From contig JAPFBE010000002.1 of assembly GCA_034336665.1 (NCBI GenBank), positions 18,826,906 to 18,890,905 on the forward strand: a stretch of DNA of 64,000 bases, read 5' to 3'. This document shows positions 12,241 to 23,214 of the stretch, piece by piece. The position numbers were made by a program, and so were the translations under genes. Source of the DNA: Luscinia megarhynchos. Taxonomy: Eukaryota; Chordata; Aves; Passeriformes; Turdidae. Position 1 is the stretch's first letter. Each line of letters opens with the position of its first letter. The notes below the pieces were generated by a model. The model was not told where the DNA came from and did no database searches. It was given only the letters and a program-made list of their open reading frames with translations.

Positions 12241-15200
12241 AGTGCTGGTGTCAAAGATTCAGAAAGCTGAATTTATTTTTAATTATTTACCTGCAAGCAG
12301 AGATAATTTTCCTTCAGCTCTGCTTCTTTTGCCTGTTAGCTTTAGTTGGTGCTTTGTTCCTTCTCAGGCTGAAAGAAAAAATTTTGATAAAGTCACCCCA
12401 AATATAAAAAACAGAAGCAGAAATAAAATGAGAGTTCTATCTAGAACTGTAAAGGCATTTAAGGAAGTACTGACAATTCAGCTGATCTTACAAATGCATC
12501 AGAAGCATGATATATACAGGAACATGTCCCTAAAGCACTATCACTCATTATCAGAGCTCTGAGGACATAAAACCAATAGTGACACAAGATGAAAGATCAA
12601 AAATGTCAAGGATCATGCAAAAGTATCTTAAACTCTACCATTACTACAATCCCTAATATGGCTGTATTGTTTTTCTCATTTGAATTAAAGCATTGCTCCC
12701 TAGTCTTCTTTCATCTCTAGAAACAATTTGCTTCAGCTTCCTATTCAAATTGTTGACTTTTTTTTCTGGATCAAAAGTCCAAGCTACTAGAAAAAAAAGT
12801 CATCCATACATACTGAAGCACAGCACCATATAAAATGAAAATGTGTTACAAGTGGAAAATCAGATTCCCCCTCATTCCAGTCAGAAAACTAAACAGATTG
12901 CCTACTTACAATCCACCCAATTCTTGATGATTTACCCATCCACAACAACAATTGCAAACAATTTTGCTTAACTTTTCTTTCACTAAAAAAAATTTTAGTT
13001 CCTTCCACATGTCCTATTATCAGAGGTCACACCTTTCCAACACATTAGAGAAGACCTTTCAACTTTCACTTTACCTTGGATAACAAGTTTTTTGTTTTCT
13101 TACATCAGATCCACCCACACAATCAGCAACAGGATACTTCTACACCTAGTGGTACTTTGGTCTAGGAATTGTTTCCAACAAATAATCACACAAGATGGAT
13201 TTATAAGAAAATGGCTACTTGAAGTGGATTTTCAGGGAAGGACTGGCTTAAGCAGTAGTCCTTGAGTGGAACTAGCCCCTAGTGTCATCTGACAAGTAAG
13301 GCCATGCCCACAATCTGGGGAGCAGAAGAACTGAGATGCAAGCAAGCAGCAGGATGCCTCTGATTTGATTTTGTCTTTGTCTTTCATGTACTTGAGACAT
13401 GGGACTGGGTAAGCAGAAAAAACCCCCACAGCACTATGTTAGCTGTGCACCAATCCCCAAGGCTGAATCATGGATAATCTGAGATGAAGAGCATGGCCTT
13501 TACCACTACCACATGACCATGTGCATGCTTGAATAGGTAATTACATTTTTTTCTGCACACTCACATATATATGTATACATGACAAAAAATAAACTTGAGA
13601 GAAGAAAGAACTTTGCTCTAGGAAAACATCTTAGGTGCAATCATGATCTTTAACTCAAAAGATTGGCAGTAGCATTTGTAACCAACCTGCCGAACTGGAA
13701 ATCCCAAATCAGCCAAAAAATATACAGGGGCAGCTACATAGAGAATCTCAGCTGCTCTTAAACAAAATATCAGTCTTTGTTTTACTGCTAAATTTGCTTC
13801 CTAAGCTAAAATTCTCAATATCCTCTGAAACAGGGCAGAAAAAAATATCAAAATCACTACATAATTTCACCTGTCTGGCTGACACTACTGAGAATTACGA
13901 TGATATTGTAAATCACAGAGGAGAGGGAGAGGGATTACACAGTGTGACTCTAAAGGGGCATAAATGAAAAAGTGGGATGAACTCAGAGAAGAGGGTGGCA
14001 TAGGATGAGTATCAGAAAACGCTTCTTAACAGCAATACAATATAAAGTAGAAAATAGAATATATTTTGCCACAGAAAGAGAAGTTATTTAAAGGTAAATT
14101 TGATAAAACACTGGAAAGCACAGCAAAGAAAGCATTGCTAAATTGATGAGGTCATGGATGAGAACACTTCATTAATCCTGTCCTTTATGCTTCTCATGAT
14201 GAGATTTCCGAGCAAGATTACAGATAACAAAAAACCACACAGCAAAAAGATGTTAGTTGTTTTTTTGGTTTTTTTCTGCTGGGTTCTTATCTTCATCAGC
14301 ATTAGGGTTAGAAGCGTTTAGAAGTGTCATTTGCATTAGATGCAACTATTACATGCAGAACTATTTAAGCATTAATCCCCTATTAGTTATTATTTTGCCT
14401 ATAACACAAAATTATCCTTTTAATTATGGACTTCTATAGTATTTTTATTTTAAGCATTTAAAAGGACTTTACCAACATATATCCACTAAGAACATCTTTC
14501 AAAATCAATATGGTGCATAACACTTCACGTCATTGATGCAGAATGATCCTGAGACTGCTGAACTGTCCAGTTCCTAAATTGTCAGGTAACAAAATGCCCA
14601 TGAAGTCTCTGGAGGACTTAAGCCACAGGAAATTAGAACGTTAAAACTGTTGCCAAGAAGGAAAACAAAATTTGGTGTTCCTTTTAGCCTGATGCCTGCA
14701 GCACAAGAGATCATGAACCAGGAAAGACTCAGGAGCAGTGGTAAAACAGCTGTTCCCTTAAAAGACCGAGTATTACAATAGGAAATGCACTACTGCTTGT
14801 GTTTTGGTTTTCCTATTATTACTGCTCTTACAATCTTACTTTAAACAATACACAGCATTCTGCAATTCTGTTTGGGAAGAGATGGGGTAACTTACAAAAA
14901 GCTGACTGAGAGAAGAGTTTTGTCACCATTTTTTCCTTGCCTCTGAACTTCCAGGTAGAAATTTTTACATGCACAAAGAATTCAGGAGTTTAGCTGAATT
15001 TGAAATATAGAAGTTTCTCCTTCTAAATAAAAATGTTCTTTTCTACAGGGCAACAAATTAAATATAATTCTTTCAGATAGCAGAGTCAGTCAAGACCTCC
15101 TGTTGATACTTTGGAAATCTTAACTCACCATATTGAAGGGTTAAATTATAGTTTGTTACATTTATCACTGAAATCCCAAAATTCTTGTGATTTATAATCC

Positions 15201-17394
15201 TTCTTTTAAATGTCCTACTCTACACTGTGTAGAATCTCACTGTGCACGACCCTATCAACCAAGAACTAAGACAAGGAAAGAAAAGGGACACCACAACACT
15301 GCAGCATGGAAAAATTAGCATGTTTTCACAAACTGAAGAACAATTATTAAAAGATATTATAATATCTCAACAATCAATTATCATTCCGACCCCCAAAGAA
15401 AAATAATGAAAACTAGCAGCAGCATACCAGGAAAGCACATGCTCTCTGAAAGTGTTCAGTGCTGTGTCATGAAGCTGAAATAGTGCACCACAAGGAACAA
15501 TTCAGCAAACAGACAATAAGAACATTGAATATGTCCCAGAGAATAGAACAGCTGTTCCTTTCCACTCCAGTCCACAGCCCCTGCAGGTACTTCATCCAAA
15601 TTCTTTCCTCTCCCTTCCCTCTTTTAGCAACTACACACTTAAGTATTCCAGGTACTGATACTACTATATCTCTCAAAGTGCTTATTTATGCCAAGAGATG
15701 CAGAAAGCCAGGCAAACGACACCTTCCTTCCCAGACCAAAGCCTGAAAGCAAACACTTCTGTAAAAATGAACACTCACCAACCCTAAATTCAGGTGTAGT
15801 TTTCCCCTCAGGAATGGGGAGGCAGTTAACAAAGTGGTTATTGCTGCTTCCCCACAGACAGGCTCCAGTGCCACAGGACACACAGTGGGCATTTGGGCTG
15901 TGTCTGTCCTTTGAATTCCCTGCAGGCGCACATAAACAAAGGCCAGCAGAAACACGTGTATCCCAGTCACAGCAATGGCCACTTCCTGCAGAGTGACACA
16001 ACTACTGGGACCATAACCCACTGCTTCCAAGAAAACACAGTAACAAATGCATAAGAAAATAATTCATTTTTCCAGTTAACAGTGCCAACCCAACTGCACA
16101 GAGGTAACTAGTTTCTGCCAAAAACTGATCTTCCCTCCTTGAGTGTATTAAAGGTGAAGCTAGAGAAAGGAAGACAAGAAGACTTTTCTCCTTTGATAGA
16201 TTAACTTTGCATTTGATTTATGCATTGTATGTGCTTACTGCTTATTCTAAACATAAGAGATTTCTAGGCTTTTTCAAGAGAAAAACATGATTATCTAAAA
16301 AAAAATTTAAAAAATAAAACTCACAAAAACTGTCAGGGAGTTTCAGGAACAAGATTAGTGTCTGAGGCTATCTAAAAATAATTTATAATTACTTTTCAAA
16401 TATTAAATACAGTTCTTGTAAATAAAATTTGCTGAATGCTTTCAGCATTCTTTCCCAATTACTCCTTCATCTTTTAGAGCTGAGGACTGTACCATGAGAA
16501 CTTTATTTCCAGCGATACCTGAGGGCTGTTGTAAAATTAGATGGAACAACTGCCACACATCCACAGAATGGTATCACATAACTTTGCCAAACTCTCAAAC
16601 CTAAGTTTAGCTCTGTATGTGACAGAACCATATCTTTTTAAGCTGTCTGAAGCCCACTCTCACAACAAAGGGCAGGGTAGCCACTGCTGCTTTCAGAGAA
16701 GATGGTAAGTCTGTAGACACAAAACCAGAGTTCTGCTATAACATGTATTAAGCAGCCCAGTCACCAACAGCTGCAAAGATGGGCTCTGCTTCTGGCATGG
16801 CAATCTGCTTTAACAACCTGGCTTGGGCTACTAGGAGAATTTGGTTGGTCTCACCAGCAAATGAAGGGCATGCTTGCTTTGTATTTCTCCATGTGGGTGT
16901 CCTAAATGCCAAGACCTAACCCAAAACACACTGGTTTGTAACTTACAAGGGAAGCCCTCAGAAGCATGATGCTTATCCCAGTACTGCAGCTGCATGTGTG
17001 CATATGTTTCTCTACATTTCCTGTAACATTTCTAGTTTGGGCTTTGATAAAGAGAATATCCAGGAAATTTCGACATACAGAAAATCTCCATTTCCAGAAG
17101 CCTAAAAGGGCTGCTGAAACGCAGCAGATCTGTAAAGGTAAATCTGAAATAAATTAATACGTCTATACTAATTTAATCCAAAAGCACAGAACTATTTTAG
17201 TTCTTTGCAACAAACTGTAAATTGTATCAGATGTACAGCTGATGATAATACTAAAATGCATATGCAATCAAACACAAGTTAAATTAGAAGTGGCAATTGA
17301 AGCACTTTTGCCAGACATGTAGAGCATCTACATGACAGTTGTTTTAAACACCTACTATATAAATAACAAACTGTGAAGGAAGTAGGAACCTTGT
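12241..17394. other. Non-coding, presumed FARS2 intron 1 (proximal part)
   Basis: Mostly AT-rich unique sequence. The stretch 15560-16030 is less AT-rich and open on both strands; it holds the candidate minus-strand exon described separately. No other feature was recognised. Confidence 0.5.
15779..15985 (-). other. Candidate cryptic exon, unknown
   Basis: On the minus strand an acceptor-like CACTCTGCAG precedes 207 nt (69 codons) with no stop, ending at a strong donor (GGTTG then GTGAGTG). The translation carries a hydrophobic run, VAIAVTGIHVFLLAFVYV, that could be a membrane segment. It matches no family I recognise and is not FARS2. It may be a chance open stretch, an old insertion or an alternative FARS2 5' exon. 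Confidence 0.2.
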
Positions 17395-17706
17395 CATGAT
17401 ATCTGAAAGGAGGTTCTAGTGAAGTGGGAACTGATTTCTTCTGCCATGCCTGCAGTGAAAGAACCAGAGGAAATGACCTTACACTGAGATAGGATATTAG
17501 GGGGGAAAAAAATACATTGTTAGGATGGTCAAGGTTGGAATAGGTTACCCAGGGAGATGGTGGAGTTACAGTCCCTGGAGGTGTGTAAGAGACTCCTGGA
17601 TGTGCCACTGGGTGCAGCGGATTAGGGGTTTACAGTAGCAGTGCTGGGTGGACAGTTGGACTGGAGACTAAAGGTCACCTCCAACCTTCATGATTCTATG
17701 ACTCTA
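17395..17706 (+). mobile_element. CR1 3' fragment
   Basis: The sequence shows degenerate CR1 landmarks in order: GGAGGTTCTAGTGAAGTGGG, a GATAGGATATTAGG block, GGTTACCCAGGGAGATGGTG, CCTGGAGGTGT, and a terminal GGTCACCTCCAACCTTCATG followed by GATTCTATG. The last part is the CR1 3' end with its octamer tail. Confidence 0.93.
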
Positions 17707-17967
17707 AATAAATAGTACTGCTGACAAAATTCAAAAATCAGTATTAAATACAGCCGCAGCATAATACCTGTAAGTTACAAAATTAAGTTTATTCTGCAGT
17801 GGAAAAACTTTCAGCAAAGGAGGATGCTTGATGTGTGGTTTAAATAACAGAATTCATCTTAAAAACAGATATTGAGAGAGGAATAACTCAAAAATCACTG
17901 TAACACAACAGGCCCTAGTGCAATGTACAGTGATGTCCAATGACTGCAATTGTCTATAGCAACTTCA
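17707..17967. other. Spacer between two CR1 3' ends
   Basis: About 260 bp of AT-rich unique sequence with no recognisable feature. The CR1 copies on either side point towards each other. Confidence 0.5.
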
Positions 17968-18430
17968 GAGAACCACATAATGGTTGAGGGTTGGAAGGGA
18001 CCTCTGAAGATCATCTAGTACAAGCTCCCTGACAAGGCAGGGTCACTTTGAGCAGGTGACACAGGAATGTATCCAGGTGGGTTTTCAATGTCTCCGGAGA
18101 GTAAGACTCCACAAGCTCCCTGCACAGCATGTTCCACTGTTCTGCTATCGTTAATGTAAAGTTGCTTCTCACATTGAGGTGAAACTTTTGGGTTGTAGTT
18201 TATGGCCACTTCTCCTCATCCTCTTTGCTGGGCATCACTGAAGAGTCTGGCATCACCCTCTTGTAATCCACCTTTGATATACTTATATCTATTAATGAGA
18301 TCCCCTCTCAGTCCTCTGCTCTCCTGACTAAACAGGCCCAGCACCGGTAGTCTCTCCTCACGCAGACAGATGCTCCAGACTCCAAATTAGTCTTCGTGGC
18401 CTCAGATGGACCCTCTCCAGCACATGAACT
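17968..18430 (-). mobile_element. CR1 3' fragment abutting the CpG island
   Basis: The + strand starts with the reversed CR1 end (AATGGTTGAGGGTTGGAAGG) and continues through CTCCGGAGAGTAAGACTCCA, TTGCTTCTCACATTGAGGTG, GATCCCCTCTCAGTCC and CTGACTAAACAGGCCCAGC to about 18430. It lies immediately beside the LYRM4/FARS2 island on the FARS2 side. Confidence 0.95.
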
Positions 18431-18842
18431 CAGACTGCAAATGTGCTCAGCGATCCCGAGGCAACTCCCAGCACACACCACTTGTTGCTCCCCCAGCATC
18501 CCCTCCCCGTGCGGCACGCCGAGGACGGGGCTCGCACACCGCCGAGCACAGCATCGCAGCGCTGGTTTCGCTTTCCCGGTCGCTCGGGCCTTCCCTCCCC
18601 GCCCCCGGGCCCCTCACAGCCGCTCACACGCACCCCGGGGCAGCCGTGCCTTGGGATCCCCGCCGGAGCTGCGGGCAGGCCCGACCCGGCGGGACCCGGT
18701 TACCGGCGCCGAGCCCCCCGAGCCCACGGCCCGCACGGCTGCCCCGGCCGGGCACTCGCTGTTCCCCGCCCCGCCCGCGCCCTGCGCCCTGCGCCGGGCC
18801 CGGGCCGAGCCGCGGCCGCGGCCGCTCCGCGCCGCCACTCAC

Positions 18843-18950
18843 CGCCGGCCCTGCGGCTCCGCTCCGCCGCGGCTGCGCCCGTCGCAGGCGGCGGGAGAGA
18901 GGGCGGGGAAAGGGGCCTCGCCGCGGGAGGAGCGGCGCGGTGTCGGCAAC
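18843..18950 (-). other. FARS2: Probable non-coding first exon of FARS2 (approximate 5' end)
   Basis: On the minus strand the sequence reads CCGGCG then GTGAGT at 18842-18837, a perfect donor consensus inside the CpG island. FARS2, mitochondrial phenylalanyl-tRNA synthetase, normally starts with an untranslated exon head-to-head with LYRM4, which fits this site. The 3' end (18843) is seen; the 5' end is inferred to lie at or before the LYRM4 start and may overlap the LYRM4 5'UTR. The identity rests on conserved gene order, because no FARS2 protein sequence is in the window. Confidence 0.55.
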
Positions 18951-19036
18951 ATGGCAGCGTCCAGCCGTGCCCAGGTGCTGCGGCTGTACCGCGCCCTGCT
19001 GCGGGAGAGCCAGCGCTTCGGCAGCTACAACTACAG
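18951..19036 (+). CDS. LYRM4: LYRM4 (ISD11), coding exon 1
   Basis: This exon encodes residues 1-28 and two bases of codon 29. The protein begins [17 protein letters not shown] and is nearly identical to vertebrate LYRM4. The family's LYR tripeptide is at residues 12-14, in helix 1 of the Complex1_LYR fold. LYRM4 works in the mitochondrial matrix, where it stabilises the cysteine desulfurase NFS1 and binds the 4'-phosphopantetheine acyl chain of acyl carrier protein during iron-sulfur cluster assembly. The start was chosen because it matches the family N-terminus and has A at -3 and G at +4. The exon ends CTACAG with GTGCGG following, a good donor in phase 2. Reading through this donor gives only GC-driven frames of no known type. 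The exon lies in a CpG island with a GC box at 18900-18908. Confidence 0.96.
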
Positions 19037-19273
19037 GTGCGGGGAAGGGCTGCGGGGGCGGCGGGCGCGGGGGAGCCGCGGCCGCGGGAGGAGCCGCGCC
19101 GCGCCCTGGAGCGACAGCGGGACCGGCACCGGGCCTGGGCCCGGCTCCGGCTCCGAGCGCAGGGAATGGGCAGCCCCCGGGCCCTCTGCCGGGCCCGGAC
19201 TGCCGCAAAAGCACCAGGGAATGGGTTGTTAGGAAGAAGGGACAGCACAGAGATTGTCCCAGCCTGAGGTATA

Positions 19274-19780
19274 CTTGTGGTGGGTTTGGGCTCCTCAGTA
19301 CGAAAAGGACAAGGAGCTGCTGGAGAGGGTCCAGTGGAGTGCCACAAAGATGAGGAAGCGTCTGGAGCATCTTTCTTCTGAGGAGAGACTGTGGGAGCTG
19401 GGCCTGTTTAGTCTGGAGGAGGGAAGACTGAGAGGGAGAGCTCATTAATGCATACAAATATCTTGGGGGGCTGGGTGTCGTGAGGATGGTGCCCGACTCT
19501 TCAATGGTGCCCGGCAACAGGATGAGGAGTAAAGGTTATAAGCTAAAACACAAGAAGTTCCAGTCCAACATGATGAAAAACTTCTTTACAATGAGGGTGG
19601 CAGAGCGCTGGAACAGGCTGCCCAGGGAGATCGTGGAGTCTCTCTGGAGACATTGAAAACCCACGTGGATGTGTTCCTGTGTCACCTGCTCTAGGTCACC
19701 CTCCCTTGGCAGGGAGTTGGACTAGATGATCTCCAGAATCCATTCCAGCCCTAATGATTTTGTGATTTTGTAATTTTGTG
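19274..19780 (+). mobile_element. CR1 3' end with octamer tail, at the start of LYRM4 intron 1
   Basis: It carries CR1 landmarks in order: GGAGAGGGTCCAGTGGAGTG, GGAGAGACTGTGGGAGCTGG, CTGTTTAGTCTGGAGGAGGG, GAACAGGCTGCCCAGGGAGA and GTTGGACTAGATGATCTCCA. It ends in imperfect GATTTTGTG repeats (19753-19780), the CR1-type 3' microsatellite. It sits about 240 bp after exon 1. Confidence 0.96.
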
Positions 19781-21167
19781 AAGCTGATGTAGCTCATGTC
19801 TGGTCTGTGTGCTGCCTGTTTCCTGGCAGAGGAGAGCTGGTGCCAGGCTGCAGCCAGAGCCTGGCACCATGTGCTGTGTCCGTGCCCAGGGTGCGTGAGG
19901 GATCGGGGTTCACTTCTTCTGCCACACAGGATACCAGGCTGCCTGCCTGCCTGCCTTCTCTGCCTGTCTGTGAAAGGCACACACTGGTTTTTTGGCAAAA
20001 GGTAGGTGTAGGCCTGGTCTCCTTTAGCTATCTGCTGTGTTCACATGGCGTGCTGCTCACCCACACTGGCAGAATTTCATTGCCCGATGGTAGTTCATTT
20101 ACTTTACCACTCAGTTGGACCACAGGAAGAGACGTGTGAGCTACCTGTGCTGTGAATCATCTCTCAGGCAAGAACTGGGAACAGAAGCCTTTAAACTTGC
20201 ATAACTGTGGTGAGCTCTGTGCTCTGCAAGGCACAGGTATTCCACAAACCTCGGGTGCCAGGGAGTGCACTAGGAAGAAGGACTGTGGGGCTGAAAATAA
20301 GCTGGTGCTAATAAATCTTTGCTGCTGACTCCGTGCAGCAATGTGTGTTTGCATCATGTTCTGCTGCTATCAAGGCTATCTCCTGCTCTTTGCTGTCCTG
20401 AGTGTCCCTGGCTTTTTAGCCTTGTTCTGGCTAGCAAAGACACAGGATTGTACATAATGGAGATGGCTTGAGATGTGCAGTTGGTGAGCAGCTCATATCT
20501 GGGCCACGGTGTGTTTTCCAGCAATAGGTTTGTACTTTGGGATGAGCAGTGAGGAAGTGAAGTCCACAACAAATTTTAAAGGATTTTAGAAATTTAATTT
20601 TATAGTGTGTTTACCATGCTGATCTGTTTTTTTGACACCATGTCACAGTGCAAGTTGTGCCTTTCCTTAAAGGAAAGATCTCTCGTTTTGATGGGCCTGT
20701 CCTTAGATACTATAAAATCAGAAACCGTCTAAAACCTTGTGGTGTCTACACATTTGTGAGTACGAAAACCCATAGCAGTTTCCAGCAAGAAATGATCAGC
20801 AGCTATTACATTTAGAGGTCTGCTGTGACCACAACAGTCCTGCCTCGGTGTTTACACCGCAGCCATAGGTAGAAGGGACACCCCATTGGCTTCTTGCGTG
20901 CCAAGATAAGCACCCTGCCTGCCGTGTCCTCAGGGCTGCTGTAATGTGATATGGCAGTGCACGGGAGTTAACCCAAGGACTTCGTGTGAAGAACCAGCTT
21001 GCAGCAAAGTAGGTGTTGCAGATTAGTATTATTGATTCATGACTTCAGTTAGATAGTATCAATACTTCATTAGTGCAAATTGCATATTTGTAGGAGTATG
21101 TCTGGAGCATGACCAGCTAGTTATTGTCTCTTTATTTGTTTACTGTGCCTTTTTCTTCTTGTTTGGT
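19781..21167. other. LYRM4 intron 1, unique sequence
   Basis: No exon or repeat was recognised. The first 250 bp are C/T- and G-rich, with short runs of CTGCCTGC near 19940. Confidence 0.5.
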
Positions 21168-21685
21168 TGCTCTGGTTTAGCTTAGCTAAATACCACACAA
21201 GTGCTCGCTTGCTCCCCTCTCCCCAATGGGATGAGAGAGAGAATTAGGGGGGAAAAAGGTAAAATTAGTGGGTTGAGATGAAGACTTTTTAATAGAAAAG
21301 GAATGGATAATAATAATTAGAATATAAAGAACAAGCTGCAGCCAGCTGTACTGCAGCCCTGCCAGTTCCTGAGCAGCAGCCCCCATCTGACTTTCTCCCT
21401 GGTGTGTATACTGAGCATGACACCACATGGTACAGAATATCCCTTTGGCCAGTTTGGAGCATCCTGGCTGTACTTCCTGGCACCTTCCTGTGCCTCCCAG
21501 CCTACTTGCAGGTGGGTTGGTGTAAGAAGCTGAAAACTTCCTGACTTAGTGTAAATCTACTTGCCAAGAGCTAAGAGGTCAGCGTGTGTCAATATCACTC
21601 TCATCCTAAATCCTAAACAAAGCACTGTACCAGCTACTAGGAAGAAAACTAACTTTAATTTGACTTTCCAGACAAAACCAGGACA
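21168..21685 (-). mobile_element. Solo LTR of an avian endogenous retrovirus
   Basis: Read on the minus strand it begins TGTCCTGGTTTTGTCTGG and passes TTCTTCCTAGTAGCTGGTAC, CAAACTGGCCAAAGGGATAT and a CAACCCACTAATTTTACC block. It ends near GCTAAACCAGAGCA, a decayed version of the usual TGTCCTGGTTT...AACCACGACA ends. It is about 518 bp. There is no adjacent internal region, so it is a solo LTR. Flanking target duplications were not evident. The family name cannot be fixed by eye. Confidence 0.8.
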
Positions 21686-22364
21686 CGAAGTACATATAGA
21701 TTGTGATGGAAAATTCAACTTTTTTGGTTTATGTCTCTCTGAGTAAATATATTCTTTATTTATTTAGCCCCAGATTTTCTTCTGCCACCCAATAGAACTT
21801 GTGTGGTAACTGTGAAGAATATAATTCATGTCTTAGAGTAACTGAGGTCACCTTCAGAACACAGGAGCATCCCCAGTGTCCTGAAGTAAATGTCACACAG
21901 TGTTGGGATGCCCAGAAGTGTACACCAGGTTTTAACAGCAGGGAGAGGGAATTTAGTAGACTGTAAGTAATTTCATGTCTGCCGTTCTGCCCTACTACCC
22001 AAGTAGACAGTCTGAGCACGGGAGAGTGATTTGTACTGGAGGAAAATCAATATGCAGAGAGGCAAGATGTTAGATTTTGAGTCAAAAGGGGGGTTTTTAA
22101 CAAGTGTACTGTTTTCTTCTGCTTGGTTGACAAAAAGTAGAACTACTGATGCTTTATAGTATGTTGGATTATAGTCTCAACTAAATGGATTTAAGGGATA
22201 TTTCTAAATATCATTAGTGATTTAAATAATGGCGTATTGTGAGTGGCTTGGGTACAGAAAATGAAAGAATTTATAAATTTGTGAAAGCCATTAAAATACA
22301 TCTGGTTGCAAATGTAGATAATAAAAACTTAAAAATTTCTTGTTTGTTTAATGTGTCTGAAGCT
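21686..22364. other. LYRM4 intron 1, unique sequence
   Basis: AT-rich sequence with no recognised feature. Confidence 0.5.
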
Positions 22365-22560
22365 CAGTGGGAATCTAGTGGGAGTTCTTTCCAGAACAGT
22401 GCAGGACTGGAGCAGATCTTCCCTGAGAGAGTTTGTCATCTCCGTTTTTGAGGGTTTTCATAATAGGTTTAGGCAAAGAGCACCATGGCTGACCTCACCT
22501 TGTTGCATGCAGAGCTGTTTCAAGTATGACATTGACCCAGAAAAGCTCCAGAGAATATAG
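22365..22560 (+). mobile_element. Possible old CR1-like fragment
   Basis: The wording around GACTGGAGCAG, TTTGTCATCTCCGTTTTTGA and GGTTTAGGCAAAGAGCACCA resembles the CR1 3'UTR 'TGTCATCTCC...GAGGTTTTT...GACAAAGC' pattern, but there is no clean end or tail. Confidence 0.4.
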
Positions 22561-22960
22561 CTAACCAACTTAGTATGATTTTCAGATCCCTAGCCTTCGT
22601 GGCCCAATAAAGATACTAACAATGGGTAATAAGTTCAGGGTAACATCATATGACATGCTTGCAGATCATCTGCTTCTATTTCTTTAATATCTTGTACTTA
22701 TGAGCAATGTCAGAAGCTCTGAGTCTCTCTGTTGGAATTTTTCTGCAAATAATTTTTAAGGTCTTTCTTGATTTATTGCAAATTTATTTCAGTTATCCAT
22801 TATGTTCTCTTTTAACTGGTGGAAGTTGTATTTTTATTTATAGATACATTTCTTTCTTGTCTCTCTAAACTGAATTTTAATGGAATTTGATTTTTCTTTT
22901 AGAATGTGCAATATTATTTGACTAATAAAGCTACCCAGAATATAAAGAATCAGGGAAGAA

Positions 22961-23000
22961 AATTTGTCAAAACAAAATTTGTCAAAACAGATTTGTCAAT
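22961..23000. repeat. Short tandem repeat of an AATTTGTCAAAACA unit
   Basis: The unit occurs about 2.5 times in a row, the last copy as CAGATTTGTCAATTTG. It is a local duplication with no known role. Confidence 0.8.
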
Positions 23001-23214
23001 TTGTTCACATTGGAAACAAGTTAATTGAATGCATGCAGTCTCATCTGAGACATGTCGTTCAAGATTTTGAAACTAGTAAATCTGATTTTTGCAAATGACT
23101 GCTAACCTAGGAACAAAACTGAGCAAAATAATTTGCACTGCTTTTTCAGTGCCAGTTGCTTTTCCTACTTAGACTGACAGCTGTTGATCTGATTCTAGGG
23201 AGTCATGGAACACA

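Larger units (their letters stand above)
18500..19210. promoter_or_regulatory. CpG-island bidirectional promoter, LYRM4 (+) / FARS2 (-)
   Basis: This is the only long GC- and CpG-rich stretch in unique sequence in the window. It holds a GC box (GGGCGGGG, 18901-18908), no obvious TATA box, and the LYRM4 start at 18951. The start context (CAACATGGCAGCG) resembles a YY1 site of the kind found at housekeeping starts. A minus-strand splice donor lies only 107 bp upstream of the LYRM4 ATG. In human and other vertebrates LYRM4 and FARS2 are transcribed divergently from one island, so a shared promoter is expected. Transcription start sites cannot be read directly. Long ORFs in the island on both strands are GC artefacts. 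Confidence 0.8.

Noticed and set aside
11949..12407. ORFs of Leu-Ser-Pro and Arg-Gly-Glu repeats
   Set aside because: They are translations of the (CTCCT)n tract and its flanks.
1..18836. FARS2 coding exons on the minus strand
   Set aside because: No frame resembles the synthetase catalytic core or the anticodon-binding domain. The first coding exon is long and would have stood out.
18396..19517. Long ORFs (up to 315 codons) on both strands through the CpG island
   Set aside because: They occur in several frames at once and come from high GC content lacking stops. Only the 28 codons of LYRM4 exon 1 match a known protein.
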